Shown piece after piece: positions 10,223 through 21,639 of a stretch of 64,000 nucleotides of DNA. Every line of letters starts with the position of its first letter. Within the stretch, counting starts at the first letter, position 1. Origin of the DNA: Sordaria brevicollis (lineage: Eukaryota; Ascomycota; Sordariomycetes; Sordariales; Sordariaceae); NCBI GenBank assembly GCA_033439795.1, contig JAUTDP010000001.1, forward strand, positions 4,650,001 through 4,714,000. Reading direction: 5' to 3'. The notes under the pieces are model-generated. The model was not told the DNA's origin and ran no database searches. It was given only the letters and a program-made list of their open reading frames with translations. The position numbers were made by a program, and so were the translations under genes.

Positions 10223-12421
10223 ATGATGCGCCCGCTCAGAGACAGGAAACCGGCGCCCAGGGCAAAGCCACCACCTTTCCCACCGTCACTTACACCCCTT
10301 CGAGCTATACTGGACGACGATGGAGTTGCCCAGCCCGGGTCATTTGTCAGTGTCATTGGCGTTTTGAAAGACTGTCGAGCACCCGTCGCGACGCATGGAT
10401 CGGATTGGAAGTGCACACTGACCCTCTCTGACTTGTCCATTGAAGATGAACCTGCAGGCGTTGAGCTCGTCATCTTCCGCCCCGAGGCGCGGATGCCCGA
10501 AGTTGGCGCCGGAGACGTGATTGTTGTTCTAAGCGCAAAGGTTCAAAGGTTCAAATCGAATCCCAAGTCGCTCATTACCAGCAAGGGCACCACCATCTGC
10601 GTCTACAAGGCTGCCAAGATACCTCTCTATCCGGCTTCAGCACAAGCAGCACTCTTGCCCCCCAAACAAGGTGAAAGCCACAAGCAGCTGAAGGAGGAAA
10701 TCCATCAATATGTGTCATATTGCTACCATGTGATCGACAAGTACGACATCCCTGACGAAGCAGAGTACCAACAGAGGGTTACCGTATCCCTGAACGTCAA
10801 AGACAAGTTCAGCCTGTTGAAGGATGTCACAGACGGCAAGTTCTATGACCTGATCGGTCAAGTCGCCAAGGACCCTTACACCGACGAGACGGGCCGAGTC
10901 ACCCTCTACCTCAGCGACTACACCGAAAACGACCTCTTTTTCCACTACACCTGGGAAGGGGTCAGGGACCTCGCATCAGCCAAGCCGACCGACGCCTACC
11001 CTGAAAACGACAGCTACAATTCCGGATCCCAAAACCACCACCCATGGGTCGGCCCCTACGGTAAACGGACCATCCAGATAAGCTGCTACGATGCTCACGC
11101 CGACTTCATCCGCGAAGCCGGCGTTGGAGCAGGAACCTGGCTCTCGCTGCGCAACGTGCAAATCAAGTTTGGCCGCAACGGCGCACATCTCGAGGGCTTC
11201 CTGCGAGAGGAGCGCAACGCATCCGCTCGCAAGGTCAACGTGGAGATACTCGACATCGTCGCCCCGCATCCCAGCATTAGCAACGAAAGAGTCGACCCGC
11301 GCTTGAAGGAGGCCGTCCGCCGCTGGCGCGATTACTCGCAGGAGAAGAAGACGCAGATCAAAGCGGTCAAGGCCGCGCAGGAGGCTGGTGCCAAACGGAA
11401 AGCCAGTATCGCAAGCGATGATGTGCTTGAGAACCAGCCACCCAGCAAGAAGTTGACGGCCAAGGAACGACGCAAGCTGCGCCGCGCCGGACTGGAGAAG
11501 AAGGCGGCGGAGGAGCAGGAGAAAGCAGCGCTGGGGTTGAACGAGCTGGTCACCTGCGAGGCTCACCAAAAGCCCGTGTCGACGCTCGCGTCTATCCTGG
11601 AACCGGTTATGTACGAGACGCTGGTTGATAACCAGCCCGTCAAGATACCGCTTCCCTTTACCAACGCCAAGTACAACGCTCGAGTCCGCGTTGTGGATTT
11701 TTACCCGCGCAAGCTAGAGGATTTCGCGTATGGCAGGAAGAGGACCGAGTTCGACATCTTATCGGATAACGATGACTCCGGTGAGGAGGAGGACGAGAGT
11801 GATAACGATAACCCTGGCTCGACTATGGACACTACTGCCGCGTCCTCGTACGATGAAGAGAACGATAATCGAACTTGGGAATGGCGCTTCGCTCTTCTGC
11901 TTGAAGACGCTAGCACACCTCGCTCGTCTTCACCGGCAACTGGTGCAAAAGCAAAACCAGGAGCGAGGCTCTGGGCAATGGTCAACAACACAGAAGCGCA
12001 ATGTCTCACGGGGCTGGACGCCGTCAACCTCCGTCGAGATCCGCATACTTTGGCTACCCTAAAGGAAAGGATGTTTACCCTATGGGGCAACCTTGAGGAA
12101 TTGAAAGCTGCTAAGGCTCGCGCGGCTGCAGCTAAAAAGAAGGAGAGAGCCGAGCGCGATGGTGCCATGAAGCTCAACAAGGGAAAGAGAATACCGTTGG
12201 ACAAGTTGAAGCCACCGCTTGAAGACTCCGATAACGAGGAACAACATCACGATGAAGTAAAGGAGGAAGAGACTTCTAATAAACCGTTTAGTTGCTGTCT
12301 AAAGCAGTATGGCGTTCGCGTAGGGTCCGAAGAGGATCATGGGTTGCCCAAGACGGATATGAATGCAAGGGGCGGGTGGGTTAGAGTTTTTGGATTGTTT
12401 GGGACCAAGATATGTGTATGA
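10223..12421 (+). CDS. pot1: Protection of telomeres protein 1 (POT1), single-strand telomere-binding
   Basis: Single open frame of 732 aa. Residues about 20-170 form the first OB fold (telomere-end-binding domain), with the conserved run from PGSFVSVIGVLKD through FKSNPKSLIT. A second OB-like region covers about 190-350 (FYDLIGQVAKDPYTDETG). A basic, Lys-rich linker (about 380-440) follows. The C-terminal part, a split OB-like domain with an acidic insert, ends near the motif CCLKQYGVRVGS. POT1 caps the 3' G-strand overhang within shelterin and controls telomerase access. The start is provisional: ATG at 10223 is followed at once by another ATG, and a short upstream exon cannot be excluded. 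The gene is convergent with SCC3. Family assignment rests on the overall OB pattern and conserved blocks. Confidence 0.87.
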   Translation: MMRPLRDRKPAPRAKPPPFPPSLTPLRAILDDDGVAQPGSFVSVIGVLKDCRAPVATHGSDWKCTLTLSDLSIEDEPAGVELVIFRPEARMPEVGAGDVIVVLSAKVQRFKSNPKSLITSKGTTICVYKAAKIPLYPASAQAALLPPKQGESHKQLKEEIHQYVSYCYHVIDKYDIPDEAEYQQRVTVSLNVKDKFSLLKDVTDGKFYDLIGQVAKDPYTDETGRVTLYLSDYTENDLFFHYTWEGVRDLASAKPTDAYPENDSYNSGSQNHHPWVGPYGKRTIQISCYDAHADFIREAGVGAGTWLSLRNVQIKFGRNGAHLEGFLREERNASARKVNVEILDIVAPHPSISNERVDPRLKEAVRRWRDYSQEKKTQIKAVKAAQEAGAKRKASIASDDVLENQPPSKKLTAKERRKLRRAGLEKKAAEEQEKAALGLNELVTCEAHQKPVSTLASILEPVMYETLVDNQPVKIPLPFTNAKYNARVRVVDFYPRKLEDFAYGRKRTEFDILSDNDDSGEEEDESDNDNPGSTMDTTAASSYDEENDNRTWEWRFALLLEDASTPRSSSPATGAKAKPGARLWAMVNNTEAQCLTGLDAVNLRRDPHTLATLKERMFTLWGNLEELKAAKARAAAAKKKERAERDGAMKLNKGKRIPLDKLKPPLEDSDNEEQHHDEVKEEETSNKPFSCCLKQYGVRVGSEEDHGLPKTDMNARGGWVRVFGLFGTKICV

Positions 12422-12881
12422 AATGAATGGATTGAATTGAATGGCATCTGCCATGGACTTCCTGAACGATACACTTTGATCGAATGAAACTATTGCACTG
12501 CCATACTACCAGCAAACAACTGTGCTGTAAGACTTCAGATACTAGACTACTGAACTGAAGCCGTCACAGACCACGCCTTCATATGTACGTGCGAACTCAG
12601 AACTACCGTCAACCGCTTTTGGAATCCATTGCATCTTATAGCGACATGAGGAACGGGAAACAGAATAGGTTGTATGGAAAATAACAAAATTGAACAATTG
12701 GAATCCGAGTCCTCAAAGTAAAAAAAGCCTGCCTGCATGCCTGCCACCCAGTCAATCATATAACAATAAATAAACAAGCATCTTCTGAGTCGCATTTATC
12801 TCTTCCCATCCATGACCATGAAACCGTCATCCTGTGATGTGATTATACATACGACCACTGTGCTTCTCTCAAGCAGATGAT
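12422..12881. other. Convergent 3' region POT1 / SCC3
   Basis: About 460 bp between two convergent stop codons, AT-richer than the flanking exons. Probably holds both 3' untranslated regions. No gene seen. Confidence 0.55.
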
Positions 12882-15800
12882 TTACTCATCATCCATATCT
12901 TCGTCACCATCGTCGTCCTTCTTACTTTTCTTGCCATCATCCTCATCGTTGACCTCCTCGATAGGATCCTCGGCCAAGTCGGCTCTCTCTGCAGCAGCCT
13001 CAGAAACGGCCGCAGGGTCCTCCATGTCCTCGATTTCAATGTCCGATAGCTCCGAATCATCATCCTCTGCAGTGATGATTTCCGCGCTTAGCGCCTGCTT
13101 CTTGCCAGCCGCTGCCGCTGCCGCACCGGAGTTTGCAGAAGTTGCTGGTTTGCTTCGAGCAGCAGCAGCCCTCACTGCAGGAGCAGTCGGTCTCTTCTTC
13201 TTGCCAGCCGCTTTAGCAGCCGCCTCCCTCACCCTCGCTGCCCGGCCCTCGTCAACGAGGAACGCCAGTGTCTCTTTGAAGTTGTTGCCCAGCTTGTTCT
13301 GGTTCCTGAGCATCCTCTTCTTGATCTTACCGGCCGCACCACCTTGCCCCGAGCCGCCCTGGTCGAGCACCTTGGCCACGATGGCGAGCACCATCTTGCC
13401 TGTGAGCTCGCAAAGCACCCGTTCGGCCTTGAGTTCCTTCCTCTTCTTCTGCACGGGCGTGAGGTTGCTGTCATCTTCGTCTTCGTCGTCTTCCTCGTCC
13501 GAGGAGAAATGCTCGATGGGCCCCTCGTCTTCACCCGGGTTGTTCAGTTGCCTGTTGATGCAGCGGGCATAAGCGCGCTCGGCAGCGGTGAAGATCTCGA
13601 TCAGCTCGCGTGTGAGTCCATGGTCGATAGGTTCTAGAAGGGGGTTGAGCGACGAAAAGTCGACGTTTGATCCCTCGGCGGCGTTGCGCTCGATAGCACG
13701 GCGAACCGAGGCGAAGGCTACGTGCACATCGCAAAGGGCACCGGTGGAAAACAAGCGCAGGTCGTCGTTGGTTCCACGTGAAGAAAGTGTCCACACAAGA
13801 TTCCTGTTGAAGGACTGGAGCAGGGTGTTGAGTCGTTCGATCTGAACCGCAGCGACGGGCCTTTGCTCGTTGACCGCTTCTCTGAGAGCACGAGCCTTCC
13901 ACATGAAGTAGAAGAGGCAGGTCTTGACGGCGTAAGAGACGGCTTCATCTTCGGGGTCATCCAAGTTCTCGTCAACCTGGTCAAGCTTACCACGCATGAC
14001 AACGCGGATAAGAATCTCAATAGCTGGAGACTCGGAGCCCTCCACTTGGCCGTCCGCCTCCAGCACCTCAATACAGTCCTTAAGTGTGACGAGTTTGCTG
14101 GTCTTGAGAAGGATGTTGCCGAGCTCAATGATGGCAGGCTCCTCAAGGTTGCGGCGGATGCCCAGCTCGCTAGACTTGTCGAATTGTCGGAGTTTGTTGA
14201 TGGTCTTATCCCACAGCTCTGACACCTTCTCGTCTATTGTCTCCTCTAACGCGGGGTATTTTCTTCCATGCAACAATGCTGTGGTTGCCTCTGAAATCAC
14301 ACCTCTATCGATGTGCCTATCGAACTGGTTGCAAATTCCGTTCAAAAGCCTGTCGTACGTTGTTGCGTCTTGTCCGAGTTGTTGGTAAACATTAAGATCC
14401 AGGGAATGTTCGAGTCGTAGCACAGTCACAGCCGTGCTTGCTTCCGCTCCATACTTACTCAGAAGCTGAGGGATGATAGAGGCAAGCTTGCGAGCAGCCT
14501 CTTCTGGGCCGATAAGATGGATTCCCTCCTTTTGTAAGTGCTTCTTGCTCTTCTCAAGCTCAGGGGGCGCTGCGAGACTGGACCGAACAGCAGAAGCAAG
14601 GACATCCAGAAGTATGGCCTCTTCCCTGCCCTCAGGGGCGACGGCTCTCCGCAAGGCCTTCTCAACCGAACCTCCCTTGGAAGCCGCTTTTGAGCTTGCG
14701 CTCGAGGAGTGGTCGTAGAGGAGGTAGCCAGATAGGAGCTCCCAGTTTTTAAGCTGGTCGATTTTCTCATACAAGACATGGCCCGCCAATGAAATCCTGG
14801 TCTCGGGTGCGACAGCTGGAATCGCATCCACCGCGATGTCCAGGCTCCGCGGAGGGTCCACAGGGTTCTCCTCCTCAAGCTGGGCATCGTAAGCTGCCAA
14901 AAGCTCTGCCAGGCACTTGATGCTCACCCAGTCACTCCGAGGCGAGCTGAAATCGTCCGCATCCTGGTCCTGGAACAGCTCGTCAATCGCTTCCTCGCCA
15001 CCGATCTCCTCAACTTTGCCCTCAATCGAATCATTGACGCACCCTGCAAAGAAGTCAAGAACAGCTTTGCGAATGCGTAGTTCTGGATCGAAAATCAGTC
15101 GGCCGATAGAGTCGATCTCGTCCGGTTCCAGGTTACCAGAGTCCTTCAAGATCTGGATATTGCTGATAGCCACTACACGCACGTTGACGTCGGAGTCTTT
15201 GGTGGCCATCTCGACAAGTCGTGGGCGAAACCGATCAATGAAATGGCCGAGCTTTTCGGCATGGTGCTTGAATATCCTGCCCAGTTGCTTAAGGACCTCA
15301 TGACGCGTTTGTGGCATCACGTCCGAAAGCATCCAACCGAGGTATCTAAGATACTCCGGCTCCATGAATACCGTGGGAAGCATCCAAATCCAATTGCCGA
15401 GTGCCTCCACACACTCCGTCCGTATCTTCGCATCGATATCGCGGTATCGATGTACAAAGACCGTGTCGAAAATGTCCTGGATCTGATCCTTGCAGACCTC
15501 ACGATAATTCTCTGCGTCCGCAAGATTTTGTTGGATGGAGTCCGTAAGGCCGGCGTTCTTAGTCCCCTTGCCCTTGACCTTCTCGAGCTGCTGCATGTAG
15601 TTGCTGATGCGCCCATCCAAAACCCCCGCGGCCTTGACGAGTGCCGTTTGGATGGCAAGTGCAATAGTGGTGGCAGTGTGTCGGAATGGGCGAAGCGTTG
15701 ACGAAGACATAGATGCTACCCATCTTGAAATATTCTCCAGGATCTGTACGTCCTTATACAGAGCATCGGTCTCATGTAAAACGTCGACCAAAGATTTGAA

Positions 15801-16762
15801 GAAGCCGACCAGCAAGTCGCGGAATGACCGCGTTGTTCTGGCTCGTGAAATTAGGGGGTAATCCGTGATGCCCTCCTATTACATGACAAGACTTGTATTA
15901 ATACACGATATACTTGCTGTTGACTGGGAGTTTGGAAAGACCTACCTCGGCGTAAACATTTTGTAGATCCGCCAGACGATTTTGGCAGTTGTCGGGGTCT
16001 CTGATATCATCTTCCGTGACCCGCTGATCGCATCCGGCAGACAAAAGGATGCAGTTAACGAGGTCAGTGAGGGCCTCAGCATGGTCGGCCTGGTACTTGT
16101 GGTACCATCGGGTCGCAACGTCGCCGGGTCTGTCGTCGGACCTGAAAATATCGGCTGTTTGACCCTGTTAGCAACGGGAAACACAACGCGCCAGAGTGCT
16201 GACTGGGATTTCCTTGAGCTGGAAAGTGAGTGCAGGGTGACTGACTGTAAAGACCCTCGCCCTCAGGTTGGGCGATTGCGACCCTAGCAGCCTTCTTTGG
16301 CCTACTGGGAATGGCAAAATTGTGTCCCGGCGTGGGCGGCGCGGGCGCAGACGCGGGCGCAGGTGATTCTGCTGGTGTTTGACCGCGCGATGCTTGATTA
16401 GAAGTAGACGGCGCATCGCCATTGATCTTGGGCTTCTTCAAGGCCGGTTTCTTAGCCTTTCCCGCCTGTGATGACGACTTCCTCTTCTTGGACCGCTGGC
16501 GCTCCTGCTCTACTTCGCTGGCATCCGGATCGTCGTCCTCATTAAGGTCCTCTTCATCTTCGGGCGATTCGTTTTCGCCATCCTCGCCGTCGTCATTTTC
16601 TGATGCACGCTTGCGCTTACTGAGCGTAGTCGGTTCGGGGGTAAACTTGGCGGGGGCCTTCGTGACGCGTCCACTACGGCGCGCAGTGGAAGTGGGAGCG
16701 GGCGAGCTCGTCGCAGTGTTATCAGAAGTCTCCATGAGGGGCTGTCGGGTGGTCGTCGTCAT
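12882..16762 (-). CDS. scc3: Cohesin subunit SCC3 / stromalin (STAG, Psc3, Irr1 family)
   Basis: Three exons, 16762-16246, 16154-15946 and 15875-12882, give 1,239 aa. The introns are 91 nt (GTCAGT..ACAG) and 70 nt (GTAGGT..ATAG). The N-terminus is disordered, with basic nuclear-type stretches (KRKRAS, KKRKSS) and an acidic patch. The STAG domain starts around residue 170. The stromalin conservative domain lies at about 377-465 and includes ECVEALGNWIWMLP and YLGWMLSDVMPQTRHEV. HEAT-like helices follow, then an acidic/Ser tail with Lys clusters ending DDDGDEDMDDE. SCC3 binds the Scc1 kleisin and DNA and is required for cohesin loading and sister cohesion. The first splice was chosen because it joins EGEGLY to TDIFRSDDRPGDV in frame. 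Whether a meiotic paralogue exists elsewhere cannot be judged. Confidence 0.93.
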
Positions 16763-17733
16763 TACATTTGTGAACTATGATGGCGGAGCGGCGTGGCGAA
16801 GAGAGCGACCCGGCGACTCTTTTCGGTGGTTGGTTTAGGTAGGGTATTGACGCGTCGGGTGGGAGGTTGCAGTTGCAGCATGGAGTCCTCGCCCATCACC
16901 AGATATTATTTTGGCGGTTCCCAATGGCGCCCCACTTTATTCCAGCTTGTCAACACTGGCTACAGTATGCGCTGACCCTCCCGTCCCTCGGCTATTAAAT
17001 AAGCTGCTTATTGCGATACTAGGCAGCACTGTCGAACTTTTCATGCTTTTAGTATAGATAATCGTTTCGTTAATCTATTTTGCCCTTCACTAGTGCTCTT
17101 ATACGAAAGTTCGATTTGCATTTCAAAGACATCATGGAATTCTGTGAGCTTTGTCCAGGAAGGTGCAGCTGGCCACCGGTTCCGGGTGTTTCAGTCAAGG
17201 GAGCTGATATGTACCTGACTTAGCTGGAGTCTTCTAAACAGGGTGCCGCTTTCTTCAGGGGCGATTCATTACAGCAACAGGGCAGTGTTCCTAACCGCTG
17301 CAACCAACAATTGATGTCCTTGCGAGCGGTTCTTTGGACCTGCAGGTACCATCAACCGTGCAGAATGTGATTGGATCACGGTCTTTCCAACATTCAGAAG
17401 TGAAGTCATTGTAAAAGAAGGACATCGCAAAAAGGCCGTGATCGCTCGTGTATCAATTGCACTAGAGGTAACCGTGATGAAGCCAGGGGCATTCGCCAAA
17501 GACACTCCTCCCGTCCACTCTTCACAGCATGAACCCCCTTCCATCCAGCTGGACATTGCAGTGGTAGGCCTCTCTCCCCAGTCAACTTGACCTACCAGAC
17601 GCCGCAAGGATTCAAGGGTGATACTAGGTAGTTACCCCTTGTCTTTGTTATCAGATTCCAAAGACATCATATACTACTAGGTTGAAGCTGTCGCAAACAA
17701 TTATCATAGCTGAGTAATGAATATCCTACTACA
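16763..17733. other. Intergenic region between SCC3 start and ureD stop
   Basis: Holds the SCC3 promoter and the ureD 3' end. The 112-codon minus-strand frame at 17269-17607 has no recognisable motif. No gene supported. Confidence 0.5.
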
Positions 17734-18726
17734 CTATTTGACACATAATAGTGCATGGTCTCCAAAGATGCCATCAATGCTCCCCTCTTGCACCAGCATC
17801 GATCCTATCCATACTCTTCCAGTTTCAACCTCTGGAGCACCAAACTTGACCACCACACAACCCCTGACAAGGGCGGCGGACCAAAGCAGTCCACTCTCCC
17901 TCTCCATCTTGAGTCTGTCACGCCGCCACCTTTCCGCCGCCGACAGTCCTTCGTTGACCTCAGCCTTCTTCGCATCTTCGCTCCGCCAGTCTCGCGCTCC
18001 GATTCGTGGTAGGGCAGCAAATTCAGCCAGGAAGAACTCGCCCAAAGACTTCATCATCGGCCCTCGCAGGATAAGCGTGCCCATAACGCCCATGCCATGC
18101 ATTGACTCGCGCAGTGTCTTCATCTGTGGGTGCGCCTGCGCGCTATCCAGGATAAGGGAGTCTCGCACGAGAAGTCGGCTTCCATTATCATCATCTCCTG
18201 GCAGTGTCCAGACTTCGTTGCAGCCACGCCATCGAACAAAGCTCCAGTCCTCCCCGCGAGCCGATCGTCCTTGGGTGACCCAGTCCAGGAGGCAGAGCGA
18301 GGCATCGCTGGCCAGCTTGAAGATCTGTGTCTGTTCGTAAACACTGCCTGCAAAGGGTTGAACGGGATCTGGCAACAGGCAGAGGGCACCACCCGATGCT
18401 ACTTCCGCGCGCAATGTCTGGCGGGTAACAATGCTAGGTTTCGTAGAGGTGAAGACCTTGGTATGGCCCTGAGTGACAATGGTCAACTTTGCTTGTGGAT
18501 GGACCTGAATTGAGAGATCAACCTGGTCGCCACCGACCAAACCACCGCCATAGGAAAGCAAGAACACCAGAACACTCTTGTCCTCGGCCGGCTTTGAGGG
18601 GGAGATGAGCTTGAGTGGATACTGATAGGTCATGGTCTCCAAGCCAGAGAGTCCATCGGGTTGAAGCCGGGCTATAATCTTGCCCTCGCCGGCTGCCGAC
18701 GAGGACCTCGGAAAGGGCGAGTTCAT
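17734..18726 (-). CDS. ureD: Urease accessory protein UreD (UreH)
   Basis: Single-exon 330-aa protein. It has the UreD family blocks in order: LSYGGGLVGGDQVDL (about 60-75), the nearby TQGHTKVF segment, a Leu/Pro-rich LCLLPDPVQPFAGSVYEQ block (about 117-135), and LDWVTQGRSARGEDW (about 150-165). UreD docks on apo-urease and, with UreF and UreG, delivers nickel to the active site; fungal urease has the same requirement. No signal peptide or membrane span is seen, so it is cytosolic. The start MNSPFPRSSS is the first ATG of the frame. It is divergent from RPC53, with 657 bp between start codons. Urease itself is not in the window. Confidence 0.93.
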   Translation of the reverse strand: MNSPFPRSSSAAGEGKIIARLQPDGLSGLETMTYQYPLKLISPSKPAEDKSVLVFLLSYGGGLVGGDQVDLSIQVHPQAKLTIVTQGHTKVFTSTKPSIVTRQTLRAEVASGGALCLLPDPVQPFAGSVYEQTQIFKLASDASLCLLDWVTQGRSARGEDWSFVRWRGCNEVWTLPGDDDNGSRLLVRDSLILDSAQAHPQMKTLRESMHGMGVMGTLILRGPMMKSLGEFFLAEFAALPRIGARDWRSEDAKKAEVNEGLSAAERWRRDRLKMERESGLLWSAALVRGCVVVKFGAPEVETGRVWIGSMLVQEGSIDGIFGDHALLCVK

Positions 18727-19383
18727 GGTGGTGAGGGAGGCAAAGCGGAGTTAGTGTCACCTCATTTTGAGTATTTGAAAGAGAGAAAGATGCATGGCTG
18801 AAAGTTTTCAAGTGTACAACTGTAGGTGCCTATCCGTTCTCGGAAGCTTTTCGCTGATAACCAGCGTGTTATTGATAACGATGACTATTGCTGTAGTACC
18901 TAGTGTAGCCTTACTAATAAGACTATGCAAAAGAGGTTCTGCGTGGAAACTTGCTCCTCGAAGGGACTGCCAAGAGTGGATAAATATGGGGACACGGGCT
19001 GTTTGGATAGTAGCAGGGGTGTGCTTATCGGGCCTGCACTGCGACGCTTATCAATTGAATTTATCTTTTTTTTCTGGTTCCAACTGCCCCGCAGCGCCTC
19101 AAGCACTTTCCTGTTGTTCGTCGCCAACCATTCAGTCCGTGATCTATCACGAATCGCATTTTCTACGCCCGAATTACTCAACCAACTGAACTAATTGACT
19201 CACCACCGAGCATCCATCATACTACACCAAAATCAATTGCATTTCCTGTTGCATCTGTACCGAACGACCACGCAATCGGCAGCTTCAATCGCAGATCTTT
19301 TCCGGCATTTTGGCTAGAACATCATCTCAGCAACAGCATCCTTACGAGACGGTCATCCGAATCAGATCACAGTCGCCCACATC
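18727..19383. other. Divergent promoter region ureD / RPC53
   Basis: 657 bp between two start codons, presumably holding both promoters. No coding region is supported. A poly-T run lies near 19066-19073. Confidence 0.55.
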
Positions 19384-20993
19384 ATGTCACAGCCCCCCAG
19401 CAGAGGAGGACGACCGGCGCCGCGGGCCGGCGTGCGTCGCCCTGCTGCCGCTTCCGCCGAGACACCCGCCTCAGGATCATCAGCCACCCCAGCAGCCACG
19501 CCCGCGCCGGCTTCATCAGCAACAGCCTCGACATCAACATCGACAGCCGCTACTCCATCAGCTTCGGCGGGCGCCGCCAAGCCGGGCCTCAAGTTCAAAC
19601 CTAAGGCCGTCAGACGAGGCGAGGCAGAGAGACAACGCATTGCAGAGGAACAGCAGAGGTTGCAGGACATCCGAAATGAACAAGAAAGCAGGCGATTAGC
19701 CCGGGCGAACCGCGGGCGCGGAAGAGGCGGTGGCCGTGGACGTGGGCGAGGTAACTTCCTTATGAGGGGAGGTCGCACCGCAAGTGCTGCCGGCCCCTTG
19801 TCTGGAGGAATGGGCTGTAAGTCATGGCAGCTAACCTAGGTTCTGTCAACATCCGTCACTAACATTCTGTGACAGATGGAGGAGGTTCTTCTAATGGTGG
19901 GGGTGGCGCCAGTGAATTCGGAACATCGAGCGGTTTCGACGCTAACAGAATCAATGCCGATATGCTTTACAACCTCAGCCTCGAAGACGAAGAGGAGAAA
20001 CTGGAGAACGGCCTGGTCCGGACGAAGAAGAAGAGGGCTCCTATGCCCATGGGTATCAGGAGATTCGAGCACGAGGAAGAGGAGGTGGTCATGGCGACTG
20101 CGGCCGAAATTGAAGCTCAGGATGCCGGTATCGATGTGGCCGCCGCCGACGATGACGACGACAGTTCAGAGCTCTTTGTCGACAACGGGGAAGGACAGGC
20201 ACAAGTTAAGGACGAAACAGCGGCGGACAGCACGGTACCAAAGACCGTCATTAAGAAGGAGGGAGGTGAAGGCGAGGACATCAATATGGACAACATCCCA
20301 GAAGGAGTCGTCAAGGCTCCCGAATCGCCAGAGCTCAAGAAGAAGGTAATGGTTACAGCAAAGGAAGGAGAGAAGGCCAAGGAGAAGAAGGCAAAGAAGC
20401 CAAAGGAGACAGAGGCGGATTTTGCTCAGCAGGACCGGGAGCGTTTGGTCGAACTCTTCAACCACGGCACAGAGCTCGAAGGGCACATGTTCCTCTTTCA
20501 GCTTCCCGTTGTGCTCCCGCCACTCAAGAGCGCAGCGCCAGTTCCCAAGGTGAAGCCAGAGCCGGAAGGTGACGATGTTGTCATGCTCGATCAGCCTGCC
20601 GCGCCCAAGTCGTCCTCGCGTATCGATCTGACATCGGAGGAGGCGAGCAAAATCAAGAAGGAGAATGGAGAGGAGGCAGATGCGGACGCCGAGCAAGATA
20701 TGACTCGCGAAGGCGGTTACGTCGGTCAGCTGGTGGTGCGGAAGTCTGGCAAGGTCGAAGTCAGCTGGGGCGGCGTCCCTCTACAGATGGGCTTGGGTAT
20801 CCAGGCCAACTTCCTGTCGACAGCGGTGATCATCAAGGAGGACGACGTTAAGCCTGCGCAAGACCAGTATACGGGAGCCGCTTACGGCATGGGCAGGATC
20901 CAGGGCTCCTTCGTTTTGGCGCACACATTCGGAGATGAAGAAGAGTGGGTTGTTGATCCAAGCGAGCTTGTCGTTGGCAATGGGGAACAGTGA
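19384..20993 (+). CDS. rpc53: RNA polymerase III subunit RPC53 / RPC4
   Basis: Two exons, 19384-19816 and 19876-20993, with a 59-nt intron (GTAAGT..ACAG; a split Tyr codon), encode 516 aa. The N-terminus is Ala/Pro/Ser-rich, then contains the conserved KPGLKFKPKAVRRGEAERQR block (about 60-80) and an RGG-like run (RGRGRGGGRGRGRG). The middle is acidic and Lys-rich. The C-terminal RPC4 domain includes GYVGQLVVRKSGKVEVSWGG (about 420-440) and ends with a conserved EEEWVVDPSELV-type segment. RPC53 pairs with RPC37 in the TFIIF-like module of Pol III and takes part in termination and reinitiation. Assignment rests on the paired N-terminal and C-terminal motifs. Confidence 0.9.
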
Positions 20994-21639
20994 ACGGGGA
21001 GCCAGGGAAAATAGCATACACCCAATAGCGAAACTTGGCCATAGATGGAGTTTATTGCATCACATACCGTCCGGAAGGAGAGCAGCCAAAGCAGAATAAC
21101 CAAGAATTTGATACCCATTAAGCACATCGTTACGGAACTTGCCAATGAAAGTGAGAGACGGAGTGGCCAATGAACCAACCGGATACTCTATGATCAGTGC
21201 ATTACCATTTCTTGAAGAGATTAAGGTTCCAATGTTTCGTTTAGTGGTCGGTTCAAAGGATAGCAGATTGTACTCATAAACTTCTTCTGCGCACATTGGA
21301 GTCGTCCATGGTATACACACACATGAATAACACATACATTTAACGGCTGAAAAGTCTCTTGAACTCTCGTTCGATGCCTTCATTCCTGTGGAACTCCTAT
21401 CACTACTTGCGAACGGGCTTTGCCTAATCCGAGCGAGTGGTACTGGACTGTACGTGCTGTTACGCTGTCTATATTCTCAAGACTATCCCTACTTCTACTT
21501 GACACCGCTGTTATGTAAACACTTTCTGTAATGACCACACTCGACCCCTTGCATTTTATCCTCAACCAGTCGACTAAAGTCAGGGCGTTTCAACCTAAAG
21601 GGGTTGCACTCCTAGGGCATCGCAAAGCTTGCTTCTTTC
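20994..21639. other. Convergent 3' region RPC53 / MFS transporter
   Basis: About 650 bp between two convergent stop codons. No gene is supported; expected to hold the two 3' untranslated regions. Confidence 0.5.

Noticed and set aside
12847..12858. ACATACGACCAC, resembling the start of a dispersed Neurospora 5S rRNA gene
   Set aside because: The match stops after about 11 bases; none of the internal 5S control sequence follows.
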